From NCBI GenBank assembly GCA_030619885.1, contig JAUXAN010000007.1, forward strand, positions 1 to 64,000: a stretch of 64,000 bases of DNA, in the 5' to 3' direction. Within the stretch, counting starts at the first letter, position 1; each line of letters starts with the position of its first letter. This stretch comes from a bacterium (lineage in GTDB: Bacteria > Hydrothermota > DG-26 > JAUXAN01). The notes under the pieces are model-generated. The model had not been told where the DNA came from. It did no database searches and saw nothing but the letters and a program-made list of their open reading frames with translations. Below, in pieces: positions 8,480-17,300 of the stretch. Both the position numbers and the translations under genes were made by a program.

Positions 8480-9775
8480 ATGACCAAAGAAGCATTTGAT
8501 TCGTCTGTTCATGAGAGAGAAAAATTGAATACATTCGATAATGCTCTTAAACAGTTTGATATAGCAGCAAAGATATTAAATATTTCAGAGAATCAGATTG
8601 CAATGATTAAGGAACCGAGAAGGATAACAGAGGTAAAACTGCCAGTCAGGATGGATGATGGTAGTATAAAAATATTCACTGCTTATCGGGTGCAACATTC
8701 TGTAGCGAGAGGACCTGCCAAAGGTGGGATAAGATTCCATCCAGATGTGACTGTGGATGAAGTAAAGGCATTGGCTTTCTGGATGACCTATAAATGTGCT
8801 GTCGTTGGAATTCCAATGAGCGGAGGCAAGGGTGGTGTTGTGGTAGACCCGAGTAAACTTTCCAAAAGTGAACTTGAAAGACTTTCCCGAAGATATTTCG
8901 CCGAGTTGTTAGACCTTTTTGGAGAGAATAAGGATGTCCCTGCTCCTGATGTAAATACCAATCCTCAGATTATGGGATGGATGATGGATACCTATTCAAT
9001 GCATCATCAGCAGTATCTGCCTGGTGTAATAACTGGTAAGCCTTTAGAGATTGGCGGTTCTGCCGGGAGGGCTTCGGCTACTGCCCAGGGAATGGTCTTC
9101 TGTGTTCGTGAAGCCGCTAAACATCTTAAGATAGATTTGAAATCATCTACGGTTGCTATTCAAGGTTATGGAAATGCAGGGTCTTTTGCCGCAAAACTTC
9201 TGCACGAAGATGGATGTAAAATTGTAGCTATATCCGACATAGATGGGGCATTTTATGATGAAAATGGTATCTTGCCCGAAGAGGCTATTAAACATGTAGC
9301 GAAAAATAAAACTCTAAAAGGGTTCGAAAAAGTCTCCAAAGCTAAAAGAATGGACGACCCGATGGAGTTGTTAGAGCTGGATGTAGATATTCTCGTTCCT
9401 GCTGCATTGGAAAATCAGATAACAAAAGAAAATGCCAAACGAGTTAAAGCAAAGCTTATTGCTGAATGTGCTAATGGACCACTTACACCGAAGGCTGATG
9501 AGACCGTTACAAGAAATGGAATATTTATTATTCCTGATATTTTATGCAATGCTGGCGGTGTGACCGTCTCTTATCTGGAGTGGGTTCAAAACAGAATGGG
9601 ATACTACTGGGCAGAAGAGAGGGTATTAGAGGATTTAGAGAGAATTATTACGAATTCTTTTAAAACTGTTCTTGAGACTTCGTTGGAATACAAAGTGAAT
9701 ATGAGGGTGGCAGCCTTTATCGTGGCAATTTCGAGGGTAACAAAAGCGGCTGAGATTAGAGGACTGTATGCGTAA
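8480..9775 (+). CDS. gdhA: Glutamate dehydrogenase 1
   Basis: 431 residues from the ATG at 8480 behind AAAGGAGG; an upstream in-frame ATG at 8447 lacks a binding site. Glu/Leu/Phe/Val dehydrogenase family: 'KGGIRFHPDVT' with the substrate-binding Lys, 'PMSGGKGGVVVDP', the catalytic Lys/Asp region 'DVPAPDVNTN', and the Rossmann 'VAIQGYGNAGSFAAK' near residue 230. It interconverts glutamate and 2-oxoglutarate plus ammonia. It follows the fumarase genes (38 nt) in the same direction. A diverged paralogue lies at 11318-12571 on the other strand, under a different promoter. Confidence 0.9.
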   Translation: MTKEAFDSSVHEREKLNTFDNALKQFDIAAKILNISENQIAMIKEPRRITEVKLPVRMDDGSIKIFTAYRVQHSVARGPAKGGIRFHPDVTVDEVKALAFWMTYKCAVVGIPMSGGKGGVVVDPSKLSKSELERLSRRYFAELLDLFGENKDVPAPDVNTNPQIMGWMMDTYSMHHQQYLPGVITGKPLEIGGSAGRASATAQGMVFCVREAAKHLKIDLKSSTVAIQGYGNAGSFAAKLLHEDGCKIVAISDIDGAFYDENGILPEEAIKHVAKNKTLKGFEKVSKAKRMDDPMELLELDVDILVPAALENQITKENAKRVKAKLIAECANGPLTPKADETVTRNGIFIIPDILCNAGGVTVSYLEWVQNRMGYYWAEERVLEDLERIITNSFKTVLETSLEYKVNMRVAAFIVAISRVTKAAEIRGLYA

Positions 9776-9846
9776 TATGTTACTCAAATTATTTGACAGG
9801 ATTGACAGGATTTTTATTCAAAAAACATTTTAATAGGATACAGATT

Positions 9847-9872
9847 TAAGGAACAGGCATGCCTGTTCCTTA
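9847..9872. repeat. Perfect palindrome, family copy 2 of 4
   Basis: 26-bp perfect palindrome with half-site TAAGGAACAGGCA, between convergent genes for glutamate dehydrogenase 1 and the NtrC-type regulator. Confidence 0.8.
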
Positions 9873-9950
9873 CGGGACAACAAATCAGTAGATCGGGTTT
9901 CCCATATCCCTACGGATCCTTATGGATGGGCTGTATAGCCATACCCGACA

Positions 9951-11318
9951 TCACTCTGTTCGCATTCTATATTTTTTGATTTTGTTTCGTAGGGTATGAC
10001 GGTGAATCCCAAGTATCCTGGCAGCTTTTGTCTTGTTGCCTTTCGTCTTATCTAATATTTTGACAATCAATACCCTCTCTATTGATGGGAGTAAATTTTC
10101 CTTGGATCTTTCAACAAGTTCCTCGAGATTGTTCTCGTATTTTTTTTCTCCTCTCCGTATTGATAGATCTTCTGGCAAGATTCTATCTGATTTTGTAACC
10201 AAGACAGCTCTCTTTATTACATTCTCAAGTTCTCTGCAATTTCCACTCCATCTGTATTCTTCGAGAATACGCATCGCTTCGTCAGAAATTTTTTTTACCT
10301 TTTTCTTCAATTCCATGTTGGAATTTTTCAAGAAATGCTCTGCAAGTTCTCTTATATCTTCTCTCCGTTCCCTGAGAGGGGGCAAGTTTATAGTGGCAAC
10401 TCTTAAACGATAATATAGGTCTTCTCTGAATTTATTCTCCGCTATAAGATGTTCTAAATTTCTATTGGTAGTAGCGATAATTCTTGTGTTCACTTTTATC
10501 GTCTCCGTTCCTCCGACTCTTTCGAATTCACCTTCCTCCAGCACCCGTAATACCTTACTTTGAATATTGGGTGATATGTCACCTATCTCGTCTAAAAAGA
10601 TCGTTCCCCCATTTGCAAGTTCAAATTTTCCTATTTTTCTTTTGTAGGCTCCTGTAAATGCACCTTTCTCATATCCAAAAAGTTCGCTTTCAAGAAGGGT
10701 TTCAGGTATAGCAGCACAGTTAACGATGATGAATGGTTTATTTGTTCTTGAACTGTGGTGGTGTATTAGGCGTGCAATCAGTTCTTTGCCAGTGCCGCTC
10801 TCCCCACAGATGAGTACTGTTATGTCATTTACAGCTACCCGTCCAACTATCTTGTAAACCTCCTGCATCTTTTTGCTACTTCCGATTACTCGATACTTTC
10901 CTTCTGTATTGGTCAACTGCTTCTTTGACTCGCCTTCTCTTTCTGTTAGCATGGAGGTTTTCAATGCTTTTTCAATCAGCTGTTGCATTTCGACAATATT
11001 GAACGGTTTAAGAACATAATCGTAAGCGCCTATCCTCATCGCATCTATGGCGATGTCGGTAGTTCCATAAGCAGTCATAATGATGATAGGTATTTCAGAA
11101 TTTATCTCTTTTATCTTTTTAAATGTGGAAAGCCAGTCCATTTCAGGAAGTTTGACATCCAATATGACGAGGTTTGGGCCCTTCTTCTGTAATTTTTGGA
11201 TTGCTTGCTTCCCACCCGATGCTTCTAATATATAATATTTTTTATCCCGCAGCATCTTTCGGAATGAATACCTGACATTCTTATCGTCGTCCACTACAAG
11301 AATTTTACTTTGTCTCAT
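9951..11318 (-). CDS. NtrC-family sigma-54 activator 1
   Basis: 455 residues. Receiver domain 1-120 with the acidic pocket D10-D12, phospho-acceptor Asp near residue 54 (VILDVKLPE) and the conserved Lys in 'LKPF'. AAA+ domain about 145-380 with Walker A 'GESGTGKE', the sigma-54 contact loop GAFTGA and 'LDEIGDI' Walker B. Fis-type HTH at the C-terminus (KTKAARILGIHRHTLRNK). Its start overlaps the stop of glutamate dehydrogenase 2 by one base (TAATG), so it is coupled to that gene. The whole unit is headed by a sigma-54 promoter at 12938-12953, so autoregulation is likely. No kinase gene adjoins it; the kinase at 14722 could serve both regulators. Confidence 0.92.
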   Translation of the reverse strand: MRQSKILVVDDDKNVRYSFRKMLRDKKYYILEASGGKQAIQKLQKKGPNLVILDVKLPEMDWLSTFKKIKEINSEIPIIIMTAYGTTDIAIDAMRIGAYDYVLKPFNIVEMQQLIEKALKTSMLTEREGESKKQLTNTEGKYRVIGSSKKMQEVYKIVGRVAVNDITVLICGESGTGKELIARLIHHHSSRTNKPFIIVNCAAIPETLLESELFGYEKGAFTGAYKRKIGKFELANGGTIFLDEIGDISPNIQSKVLRVLEEGEFERVGGTETIKVNTRIIATTNRNLEHLIAENKFREDLYYRLRVATINLPPLRERREDIRELAEHFLKNSNMELKKKVKKISDEAMRILEEYRWSGNCRELENVIKRAVLVTKSDRILPEDLSIRRGEKKYENNLEELVERSKENLLPSIERVLIVKILDKTKGNKTKAARILGIHRHTLRNKIKKYRMRTE

Positions 11319-12571
11319 TAAGGAAATATCCCTCTTTGTTGGAGCGCTTTTGCTACTCTGTCAACACCGAGCATATACGCCCCTGTCCGTAGATTTACTC
11401 TCTTTTCTTTTGAAAACGACCATACTTCCTCAAAGCTCTTATTCATAATTCGATTAAGATTTCTGTTCACTTCATCAATATTCCAGAAAAATGATTGTAT
11501 ATTCTGTACCCACTCAAAATAAGAAGTAACAACCCCACCAGCATTAGCCAGTATATCTGGAATTACAACGACTCCTCTGTCTTCCAAAATTTTGTCGGCT
11601 TCTGGAGAGGTTGGGCCATTGGCACCTTCTGTAATAACTTTGGCTTTCAGATTCTTTGCAATGTTCTCCGTAATTTGGTTTTCCAGTGCTGCTGGGATGA
11701 GGACATCAGCATCCAAAACTAAAATTTCTTCATTAGAGACAGGTTCAGCATCTCCTTTATACCCTTCAAGAAGATGATTCTTGGAGGTGCTCACATATTC
11801 ATTTATGTCTTTTAGATCTAAACCCTTTGAATTGTAGAATCCGCCCGATACATCACTCACGGCTACAACCTTACATCCATTCTGGGCGAGTAAATTTGCT
11901 GCTATTGAACCAACATTTCCGTATCCCTGAACAATTATCGTAGCATCTCCAGAGTTCATATTCAATTTTTTCAAGGTATTCAAAGTAACAATCATTACCC
12001 CTCTTCCAGTTGCTTCCCGTCTGCCCAGGGAACCACCCAGATCAATCGATTTTCCTGTGACGATCTCCAAAGAGGTCTGTCCTGTGAACATGCTCACAGT
12101 ATCCATAATCCAGCCCATTACTTCTGCATTAGTATTTACATCAGGTGCAGGTATATCTCTCTTTGGTCCCAGGATTGGCATGACCATAACCGTATATCGC
12201 CTCGTCATTCGTTTGAGTTCTTCTTTTGACATTTTGAAAGGGTCGCATCTGACACCCCCTTTAGCACCGCCGAATGGGATATTAACAACAGCACATTTCC
12301 ATGTCATCCACGCTGCAAGAGCCTTAACTTCATCGAGGGTAACATCGGGATGGTATCTAATCCCACCCTTACAGGGTCCCCTTACGCTCGAATATTGGAC
12401 TCGATGTCCGGTAAACACTTCTACTTGTCCATCGTCCATTACTACAGGGACTGAAACTGTAAGTTCTCTTTCAGGTTGTCTGAGAATGGGGTAGATGTTT
12501 TTATTCAGGTCGAGTTTTGCAGCGGCGATATCTAACTGCTCCAGAGCCATTGAAAATAGATTGTTTTTCAT
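11318..12571 (-). CDS. gdhA: Glutamate dehydrogenase 2
   Basis: 417 residues of the same family as 8480-9775 but clearly diverged: 'KGGIRYHPDVT', 'PFGGAKGGVRCDP', 'DIPAPDVNTN', Rossmann 'IVQGYGNVGSIAA'. The AGGAGG for its ATG lies within the last codons of the upstream zinc-ribbon gene (2-nt gap), and its stop overlaps the start of the NtrC-type regulator. A sigma-54 promoter in front of the unit suggests this isozyme is the nitrogen- or energy-regulated one; cofactor preference (NAD or NADP) cannot be read safely by eye. Confidence 0.9.
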   Translation of the reverse strand: MKNNLFSMALEQLDIAAAKLDLNKNIYPILRQPERELTVSVPVVMDDGQVEVFTGHRVQYSSVRGPCKGGIRYHPDVTLDEVKALAAWMTWKCAVVNIPFGGAKGGVRCDPFKMSKEELKRMTRRYTVMVMPILGPKRDIPAPDVNTNAEVMGWIMDTVSMFTGQTSLEIVTGKSIDLGGSLGRREATGRGVMIVTLNTLKKLNMNSGDATIIVQGYGNVGSIAANLLAQNGCKVVAVSDVSGGFYNSKGLDLKDINEYVSTSKNHLLEGYKGDAEPVSNEEILVLDADVLIPAALENQITENIAKNLKAKVITEGANGPTSPEADKILEDRGVVVIPDILANAGGVVTSYFEWVQNIQSFFWNIDEVNRNLNRIMNKSFEEVWSFSKEKRVNLRTGAYMLGVDRVAKALQQRGIFP

Positions 12572-12573
12572 CT

Positions 12574-12756
12574 TTACCTCCTGTCAATTGAGTCGTGTTT
12601 TCTTCGGCTGATAGAATAGCCAAAACAGTACGGACAGAAATAGTATCTCTCTTCGGTCTCTTCAATTTTACAGACGACCTTCTCGGCTGGCATCAATTTG
12701 AACCCACAAACCGGACATATTTCTTTTTTATCCTCCGTCTCTTTTGTTTCAGTCAT
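12574..12756 (-). CDS. Small zinc-ribbon protein in the gdh2 unit
   Basis: 60 residues with two CxxC knuckles, 'CPVCGFKL' and 'CPYCFGY', separated by about 25 residues: a small zinc ribbon. Its start overlaps the end of the preceding zinc-ribbon gene (ATGACTGA), and its last codons contain the binding site of gdh2, so all are translated together. Paralogous to the gene just upstream. Function unknown; a regulatory or metal-buffering partner of the dehydrogenase is only a guess. Confidence 0.65.
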   Translation of the reverse strand: MTETKETEDKKEICPVCGFKLMPAEKVVCKIEETEERYYFCPYCFGYSISRRKHDSIDRR

Positions 12757-12925
12757 ATTTCCCTCCTCTCAAAATCCTCGGTTCAGGCGATTTTCCCTTT
12801 TGCCTTGTTTTTTTTGGTCTCTCGGCTATGCGTTCAAAACAGTAAGGGCAATAATATCTGCCTTTAATTTTGTATAAAAGTTCCTGCCCAACAGGGATTG
12901 CACGTCCGCATACCTGACATTTCAT
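12749..12925 (-). CDS. 58-residue zinc-ribbon protein, first gene of the gdh2 unit
   Basis: Reads MKCQVCGRAIPVGQELL and then 'YYCPYCFERIAERPKK' to a TGA at 12749-12751. Two CxxC pairs (residues 3-6 and about 26-29) make a small zinc ribbon like the next gene, with which it overlaps by 8 nt. The ATG is preceded by an in-frame stop about 17 codons upstream and by no clear ribosome binding site. The sigma-54 promoter at 12938-12953 would start transcription about 2 nt before this ATG, implying a leaderless message. Confidence 0.65.
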   Translation of the reverse strand: MKCQVCGRAIPVGQELLYKIKGRYYCPYCFERIAERPKKTRQKGKSPEPRILRGGKYD

Positions 12926-12937
12926 ACCTACTATATT

Positions 12938-12953
12938 TGCAAACTCTGTGCCA
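12938..12953 (-). promoter_or_regulatory. Sigma-54 (-24/-12) promoter
   Basis: On the minus strand TGGCAC, five bases, TTGCA: the sigma-54 consensus with exact spacing. It points at zinc-ribbon, zinc-ribbon, gdh2, and an NtrC-type activator. Expected transcript start is about 12927, two bases before the first ATG. Confidence 0.82.
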
Positions 12954-12975
12954 GAAGGAATGAAATCTTCAAATC

Positions 12976-12998
12976 CCTATAAGTCAAAGACTTATGGG
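12976..12998. promoter_or_regulatory. Palindrome, possible activator site
   Basis: ATAAGTC-AAA-GACTTAT (12979-12995) with partly paired C/G flanks, centred about 34 bp upstream of the -24 element. It could be the site of the NtrC-type regulator encoded in the same unit, although such sites often lie further away. Confidence 0.45.
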
Positions 12999-13266
12999 AT
13001 ATAACCGAGTTAAAGTTATAGCCACAGATTTATTAAATTGGGAGATTCAAGACAGCAAAAAAAGGTAGGATATTTCCAAGTCTATACTGTATATAAAGTT
13101 ATGCGACTGTCCTCTTTTATACAGGAAGGTAAAAACGGGACACGGAAACTGAATTTTGTGATAACTGGACCCAGATTCTATGTGAGAAAATAACAATAAA
13201 AAATATCTTTTTCAGACAGCCCCCCATGTCCCTACGGTCACAGACTCGTATGGGATCCGTATGGAT

Positions 13267-13332
13267 AGGCAGGGGAAGGTTAAAATCTGTCCATACGGAT
13301 CCTGAGATGTTAATATGTGTAATCTTGTGGTT
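13267..13332 (+). repeat. 66-bp direct repeat, copy 1 (left of the two-component pair)
   Basis: Matches 16532-16597 with about three mismatches. It contributes the last seven or so codons and the stop of the regulator gene ending at 13310. Confidence 0.8.
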
Positions 13333-14725
13333 TCTTTTCTCTTAAATTGTACTTTTTCATCTTATTTCGTAAACTATGGCGGCTTATCCCTAATATCTTT
13401 GCCGCCTTCGATTGATTCCAATCCACTTTTTTTATTGTTTCCTGAATGACAATTTTTTCGATGGCTGGAATTAATGGAGCGTCAGAATATTCAGTTATCT
13501 TATGAACGAAAGATTTTAGGGTCTCATCGAATTTTTTTGTTTTGAGGGTATGCGATGGTTCTTCAAGAGAGCTTACTTCAAAGTCATCCACATCGAGTAT
13601 CGCACCTTTACTTGTTACTACAGTCCGTTTGATGGTGTTTTCTAATTCCCGCACATTTCCTGACCACGAATATTCTGTTAACTTTTTCACCGCAGCCTTT
13701 GAGATACCCGTAAGATGTTTAGCAAATTCTCTGTTAAATCTTCGTAGAAAGTGACTTATCAGTTCTGGTATATCTTCAGGTCTTTTACGAAGTGGTGGTA
13801 TATCTATTGAAAAGACATTCAATCTATAGTAAAGATCTTCTCTTAATGTGCCGTCACGAATCGCATCATCTAAATTTATGTTGGTAGCTGATATGATTCT
13901 AACATCAACCTTAATCGTCTTCGTCCCTCCGACCCTCTCAAACTCGCCCTCCTGAAGAACACGCAGTATTTTGGACTGAGTTGCAGGTGACATATTGCCT
14001 ATCTCATCTAAAAAGACCGTTCCATGATTACACTTTTCAAATTTTCCTATTTTTGTATGACTCGCTCCCGTAAAAGCTCCTTTTTCATATCCAAACAGTT
14101 CACTTTCTATCAAGTTATCCGACATAGCGGCACAGTTCATTGCCAGAAAGGGTTGCATGGCTCGTGAACTGTGATTGTATATTGCCCGTGCCACGAGTTC
14201 TTTCCCTACGCCGCTCTCTCCTGTTATCAAAACGGTCATGTCGGTCCCAGCCACCTGTCCTATCATTTTATATACTTGTTGCATCTTCCGACTGTTACCA
14301 ATTATTAAGGAACATCCCTCTTTTTCACCATCTACTTTACATATCACTACGGGCTTCATCAAGTCACAGGTCTTCAGTCCTTTTCTCACCAATTCCTGCA
14401 TCTCATTCACATCGAAAGGCTTGAGTATATAATCATAGGCACCAAATTTCGTCGCTTCTATGGCAGTATCGGTAGTTCCGTATGCGGTCATGATGATTAT
14501 TGGCAATTTTGGCTCGATTTTCTTAATTCTTTTGAGTGTCTCCAACCCGCTTATCCCAGGTAGTTTGATGTCTAATATCACCAGATCAGGTTTTTGTAGA
14601 TACACTTTTTCCATGGCTTCCTCACCACTTTCTGCTTCTGTTACCGAGTAGTCTTTAGCCGATAGAACTTTGTGGAGGGAATAGCAAAGATTTCTGTCAT
14701 CGTCAATAATTAAAATCTTATTCAA
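13310..14725 (-). CDS. NtrC-family sigma-54 activator 2
   Basis: 471 residues: receiver domain (DDD near residues 8-10, phospho-Asp in 'VILDIKLPG', Lys in 'LKPF'), AAA+ domain with 'GESGVGKE', GAFTGA and 'FLDEIGN', and a C-terminal Fis HTH (NQSKAAKILGISRHSLRNK). Start overlaps the end of the sensor kinase by 4 nt (ATGA), so this is the cognate regulator. The extreme C-terminus (from about residue 465) is encoded by a dispersed 66-bp repeat, i.e. the natural end may have been replaced; the HTH itself is intact. Confidence 0.92.
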   Translation of the reverse strand: MNKILIIDDDRNLCYSLHKVLSAKDYSVTEAESGEEAMEKVYLQKPDLVILDIKLPGISGLETLKRIKKIEPKLPIIIMTAYGTTDTAIEATKFGAYDYILKPFDVNEMQELVRKGLKTCDLMKPVVICKVDGEKEGCSLIIGNSRKMQQVYKMIGQVAGTDMTVLITGESGVGKELVARAIYNHSSRAMQPFLAMNCAAMSDNLIESELFGYEKGAFTGASHTKIGKFEKCNHGTVFLDEIGNMSPATQSKILRVLQEGEFERVGGTKTIKVDVRIISATNINLDDAIRDGTLREDLYYRLNVFSIDIPPLRKRPEDIPELISHFLRRFNREFAKHLTGISKAAVKKLTEYSWSGNVRELENTIKRTVVTSKGAILDVDDFEVSSLEEPSHTLKTKKFDETLKSFVHKITEYSDAPLIPAIEKIVIQETIKKVDWNQSKAAKILGISRHSLRNKMKKYNLREKKPQDYTY

Positions 14726-16410
14726 TGTTTCTCCCCTTCGATGGGTAGATATATGAGAAAAATTGACCCTTCCCCTTCCTTACTGTGAAATTCAATCATC
14801 CCGTTGTGTTTCTCAATAATAACCTTGGTAATCGCCAGTCCTAAACCAGTTCCTGAAGTTTTGGTAGTGAAAAACGGATCGAATATCTTCTTCTGCAAAC
14901 TGGCAGGGATTCCTACGCCCGTATCTTCAATCGTAATCTGAGTATAAGATTTCGTATTTATGTTAACCCTTTTTGTAGATATTTTAAGTTTACCATTGTC
15001 AGGTGTTGCCTGGATTGCATTCATAATGGTGTTCATAAAAGACTGACCGATTTGTGAACCATCAATATAAAGTACAGGACCCTCTTCAAGATGCATGGAG
15101 AGTGTAATCTTTTGCTGATTTATCTGTGGTTTGAGTAAGTGAATTATCTTTTTTAATATCTCATTTATGTCCGTTGGCTCTAATTCCGGCTCTTTTGGAC
15201 GGGCAAATTGTAAAAATCTTAGTATAAGCATGTTTATCTTGTCTAACTCTTCCATAATTATACCAGTATCTTTTTTCATCTCTTGTTTTAGTTCGGGAAA
15301 GGTATGTATGGAATGGACAAGCGTTTTAACCGTAGTTAAAGGGTTATTTACCTCGTGGGCTAAACCTGCTGCCATTTCACCGACCGCTGCCAATTTACCC
15401 GAGTGGATAAGTTGTTCCTGCTTTTCTCTCAGTTCTCGATCTGCTTTCTGCAACCTCTGAACGATTTTTTTAGAAATTTGTAGTGTGATAATAAAAATGG
15501 TGATGATAGCGGTTAAACCAACTGCTAATGTCCTGTTCCTTAACCGGTGGATCTCTCTAAATGCTTCTGATCTGTCCTGTTCAGCAATCAAACACCATTT
15601 TCTTTCTGGTATCCAGTAATAAGCGCCGAGAACCATTTTGCCTCGATAATCAACATACTCTCCCACCCCATTTTTACCCTTCAGACATTCGGATGCTCCG
15701 TAGGTCTCAATTTTCTCTTTTAGTGTATGTCCAGGTTCAAACTTGGATTCGGTGATGAAATATCCATTTTTATTTATGAGATAACTTTCCCCAGTCTTAC
15801 CTATTTCGATATCCTGCATTATCGTATTGATTGTATTCAGATCAATTCTACTCACTAACACGCCTATAATATTCAAAGACGCATCTTTGATAGGGCAGGA
15901 AACAAGCATAGTAGGTCGTCCAATGTGTTCTGACATTCTTATATCTGTAACTGTCGTTTTTCCTTGCTTTGCTTCTGTGAAGTAATCTCGCCCCACTTTA
16001 TTTTCTTGCAATTCGCCTGTGGATACCACAAAATTGCCTTCATTATCGAGAATGAATATCTCCTCATAACAGCCGTAGTAGGTTTTCATCGATTTTAAAT
16101 AGTTTGTAACTCTCTTTTTAGATTTAATCTTCATACTTTTTGAAATATCAGGATTGACTAAGGTGGTTATTGACTCTACTATCACTGGTGATTCGGATAT
16201 GAACTTTGCATCTGCACTTCGTTCAAACAACCATTTATCAATTGCGAGCGCCTTGTTTTTAGCAATCTCAAAAAGATTCTGCGTAACCACATGATAGATT
16301 GATTCTCGAAAACTGATAAACGACAACCATCCTATTGCAGAGAGTGGTATTATTGACAATGTTAAAAAGAGAATGATAAGATTTCTCTGTAAATTCTTAT
16401 AATTTTGCAT
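14722..16410 (-). CDS. Membrane sensor histidine kinase with Cache domain
   Basis: 562 residues. TM1 at about 9-30, an extracytoplasmic double-Cache-like sensor (about 35-275; 'FILDNEGNFVVSTG', 'GESYLINKNGYFITES'), TM2 at about 290-310, a short coiled stretch, HisKA with H-box 'GLAHEVNNPLTTVK', and HATPase_c with N box, 'DTGVGIP', 'FFTTKTSGTGLGL'. It autophosphorylates and passes phosphate to the regulator encoded by the overlapping next gene. Cache sensors bind small molecules such as amino or organic acids; with glutamate enzymes around it a nitrogen or dicarboxylate signal is plausible but unproven. A sigma-70 promoter at 16420-16448 would give an almost leaderless message. Confidence 0.92.
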   Translation of the reverse strand: MQNYKNLQRNLIILFLTLSIIPLSAIGWLSFISFRESIYHVVTQNLFEIAKNKALAIDKWLFERSADAKFISESPVIVESITTLVNPDISKSMKIKSKKRVTNYLKSMKTYYGCYEEIFILDNEGNFVVSTGELQENKVGRDYFTEAKQGKTTVTDIRMSEHIGRPTMLVSCPIKDASLNIIGVLVSRIDLNTINTIMQDIEIGKTGESYLINKNGYFITESKFEPGHTLKEKIETYGASECLKGKNGVGEYVDYRGKMVLGAYYWIPERKWCLIAEQDRSEAFREIHRLRNRTLAVGLTAIITIFIITLQISKKIVQRLQKADRELREKQEQLIHSGKLAAVGEMAAGLAHEVNNPLTTVKTLVHSIHTFPELKQEMKKDTGIIMEELDKINMLILRFLQFARPKEPELEPTDINEILKKIIHLLKPQINQQKITLSMHLEEGPVLYIDGSQIGQSFMNTIMNAIQATPDNGKLKISTKRVNINTKSYTQITIEDTGVGIPASLQKKIFDPFFTTKTSGTGLGLAITKVIIEKHNGMIEFHSKEGEGSIFLIYLPIEGEKH

Positions 16411-16419
16411 CTTTTAATA

Positions 16420-16448
16420 ATCTTACTATAAAAATAATGGCTTGTCAA
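16420..16448 (-). promoter_or_regulatory. Sigma-70 promoter of the sensor kinase gene
   Basis: On the minus strand TTGACA (16448-16443), 17 bp, TAAGAT (16425-16420). Transcription would start near 16413, only about 3 nt before the ATG at 16410; there is no ribosome binding site. Confidence 0.6.
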
Positions 16449-16531
16449 TACCCATATCAGAGATTGCTGAAAAACCACAGAGAACACAGAGATGGTAAAA
16501 AAGAAATTCACAGTCGCAGACCCGTATTGAC

Positions 16532-16597
16532 AGGCAGGAGAGGGTTAAAATCTGTCCATACGGATCCTGAGATGTTAATCTGTGTAATCTTGTGGTT
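16532..16597 (+). repeat. 66-bp direct repeat, copy 2 (right of the two-component pair)
   Basis: Second copy of 13267-13332, same orientation. The kinase/regulator pair lies exactly between the two. Confidence 0.8.
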
Positions 16598-16606
16598 GTT
16601 TTTTCC

Positions 16607-16635
16607 TTGACTTTATTTTGTATAATTTTTATACA
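16607..16635 (+). promoter_or_regulatory. Sigma-70 promoter of the nuoE-gltB-like cluster
   Basis: TTGACT at 16607-16612, 17 bp, TATACA at 16630-16635, about 50 nt before the nuoE-like start. Confidence 0.5.
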
Positions 16636-16690
16636 CTTTACAAACTTTTTGGAAAACCCCAAGGAGTTCGATTAAATTGGATAAGGCATT

Positions 16691-17152
16691 ATGACCTGTA
16701 AGATGAAGAAAAAGGTTGATTCTCTGGTAGACAAATACGAAGGTGAGAGTTCAGCATTAATATCTATCCTGCAGGATATTCAGAGTGAATATAACTGGCT
16801 TCCCAAAGAGACAATTACTGAAGTTGCTAAAAAATTAGATATTCCTCTAATTGATGTTTATGGAGCAGCCACATTTTTTAAACAGTTCAGTTTGAAACCG
16901 AGAGGAAAACACCTTGTCACTGTTTGCCTTGGTACCGCCTGCCATGTGAGGGGTGGCCCCAGAATTGTGGGGGAAGTTGAAAGAAGGTTGAATGTTAGAC
17001 CAGGCAAGACGACTAAAAATAAAAGGTTTACACTGGAGACGGTCAACTGTTTGGGATGCTGTGCAATAGGACCAATTATGGTGATAGACGGCGAATATTA
17101 TGGAGGGATGACAACTACTGAAGTGAAACAGATATTGAAAAACTACCGATAG
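16691..17152 (+). CDS. nuoE: NuoE-like [2Fe-2S] subunit
   Basis: 153 residues, the normal size of the 24-kDa thioredoxin-fold subunit of NADH dehydrogenase and of HydABC-type enzymes. N-terminal helical part ('ALISILQDIQSEYNWLP'), then the four cluster cysteines in two pairs: 'CLGTACHVRG' and 'VNCLGCCAIGP'. It passes electrons between the FMN subunit and other partners. It opens a cluster with a NuoF-GltD fusion, a NuoG-like ferredoxin and a glutamate-synthase-like flavoprotein; there are no membrane complex I genes, so this is a soluble oxidoreductase. Confidence 0.88.
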   Translation: MTCKMKKKVDSLVDKYEGESSALISILQDIQSEYNWLPKETITEVAKKLDIPLIDVYGAATFFKQFSLKPRGKHLVTVCLGTACHVRGGPRIVGEVERRLNVRPGKTTKNKRFTLETVNCLGCCAIGPIMVIDGEYYGGMTTTEVKQILKNYR

Positions 17153-17175
17153 CAATGAAATCATGGGAGGAAAGT

Positions 17176-17290
17176 AGTTGGGTTAAGGTTAAGTAGCGAG
17201 TTTGGTAGTTGGGTAAGGTTGTTAGCAACAAGAAAGACCAACTACTTTACCTATATAAGCAAACCAATAACCTAACCTTAACCTAAGGAC
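17176..17290. repeat. Hairpin-forming repeat between nuoE and the next gene
   Basis: An imperfect long inverted repeat built on 'ggttaaggttaag' and 'cctaaccttaacc', with inner arms GTAGTTGG/CCAACTAC and TTGTT/AACAA. A related piece with 'gtagttgggtaa' and 'ataacctaa' occurs at 21538-21650, so two copies sit inside this one gene cluster. Confidence 0.6.
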
Positions 17291-17300
17291 TGTTATAGAG

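Larger units (their letters stand above)
12926..13309. other. Regulatory and repeat spacer upstream of the gdh2 unit
   Basis: Holds the sigma-54 promoter (12938-12953, minus strand), a palindrome at 12976-12998, a stretch with 'aaccgagtta' near 13007, and from 13230 dispersed 'cgtatggatccgtatgg' repeats including the start of the 66-bp direct repeat (13267-13332). No gene seen. Confidence 0.65.

Noticed and set aside
12057-12494. Long plus-strand frame opposite gdh2
   Set aside because: Antisense shadow of a strongly conserved dehydrogenase gene.
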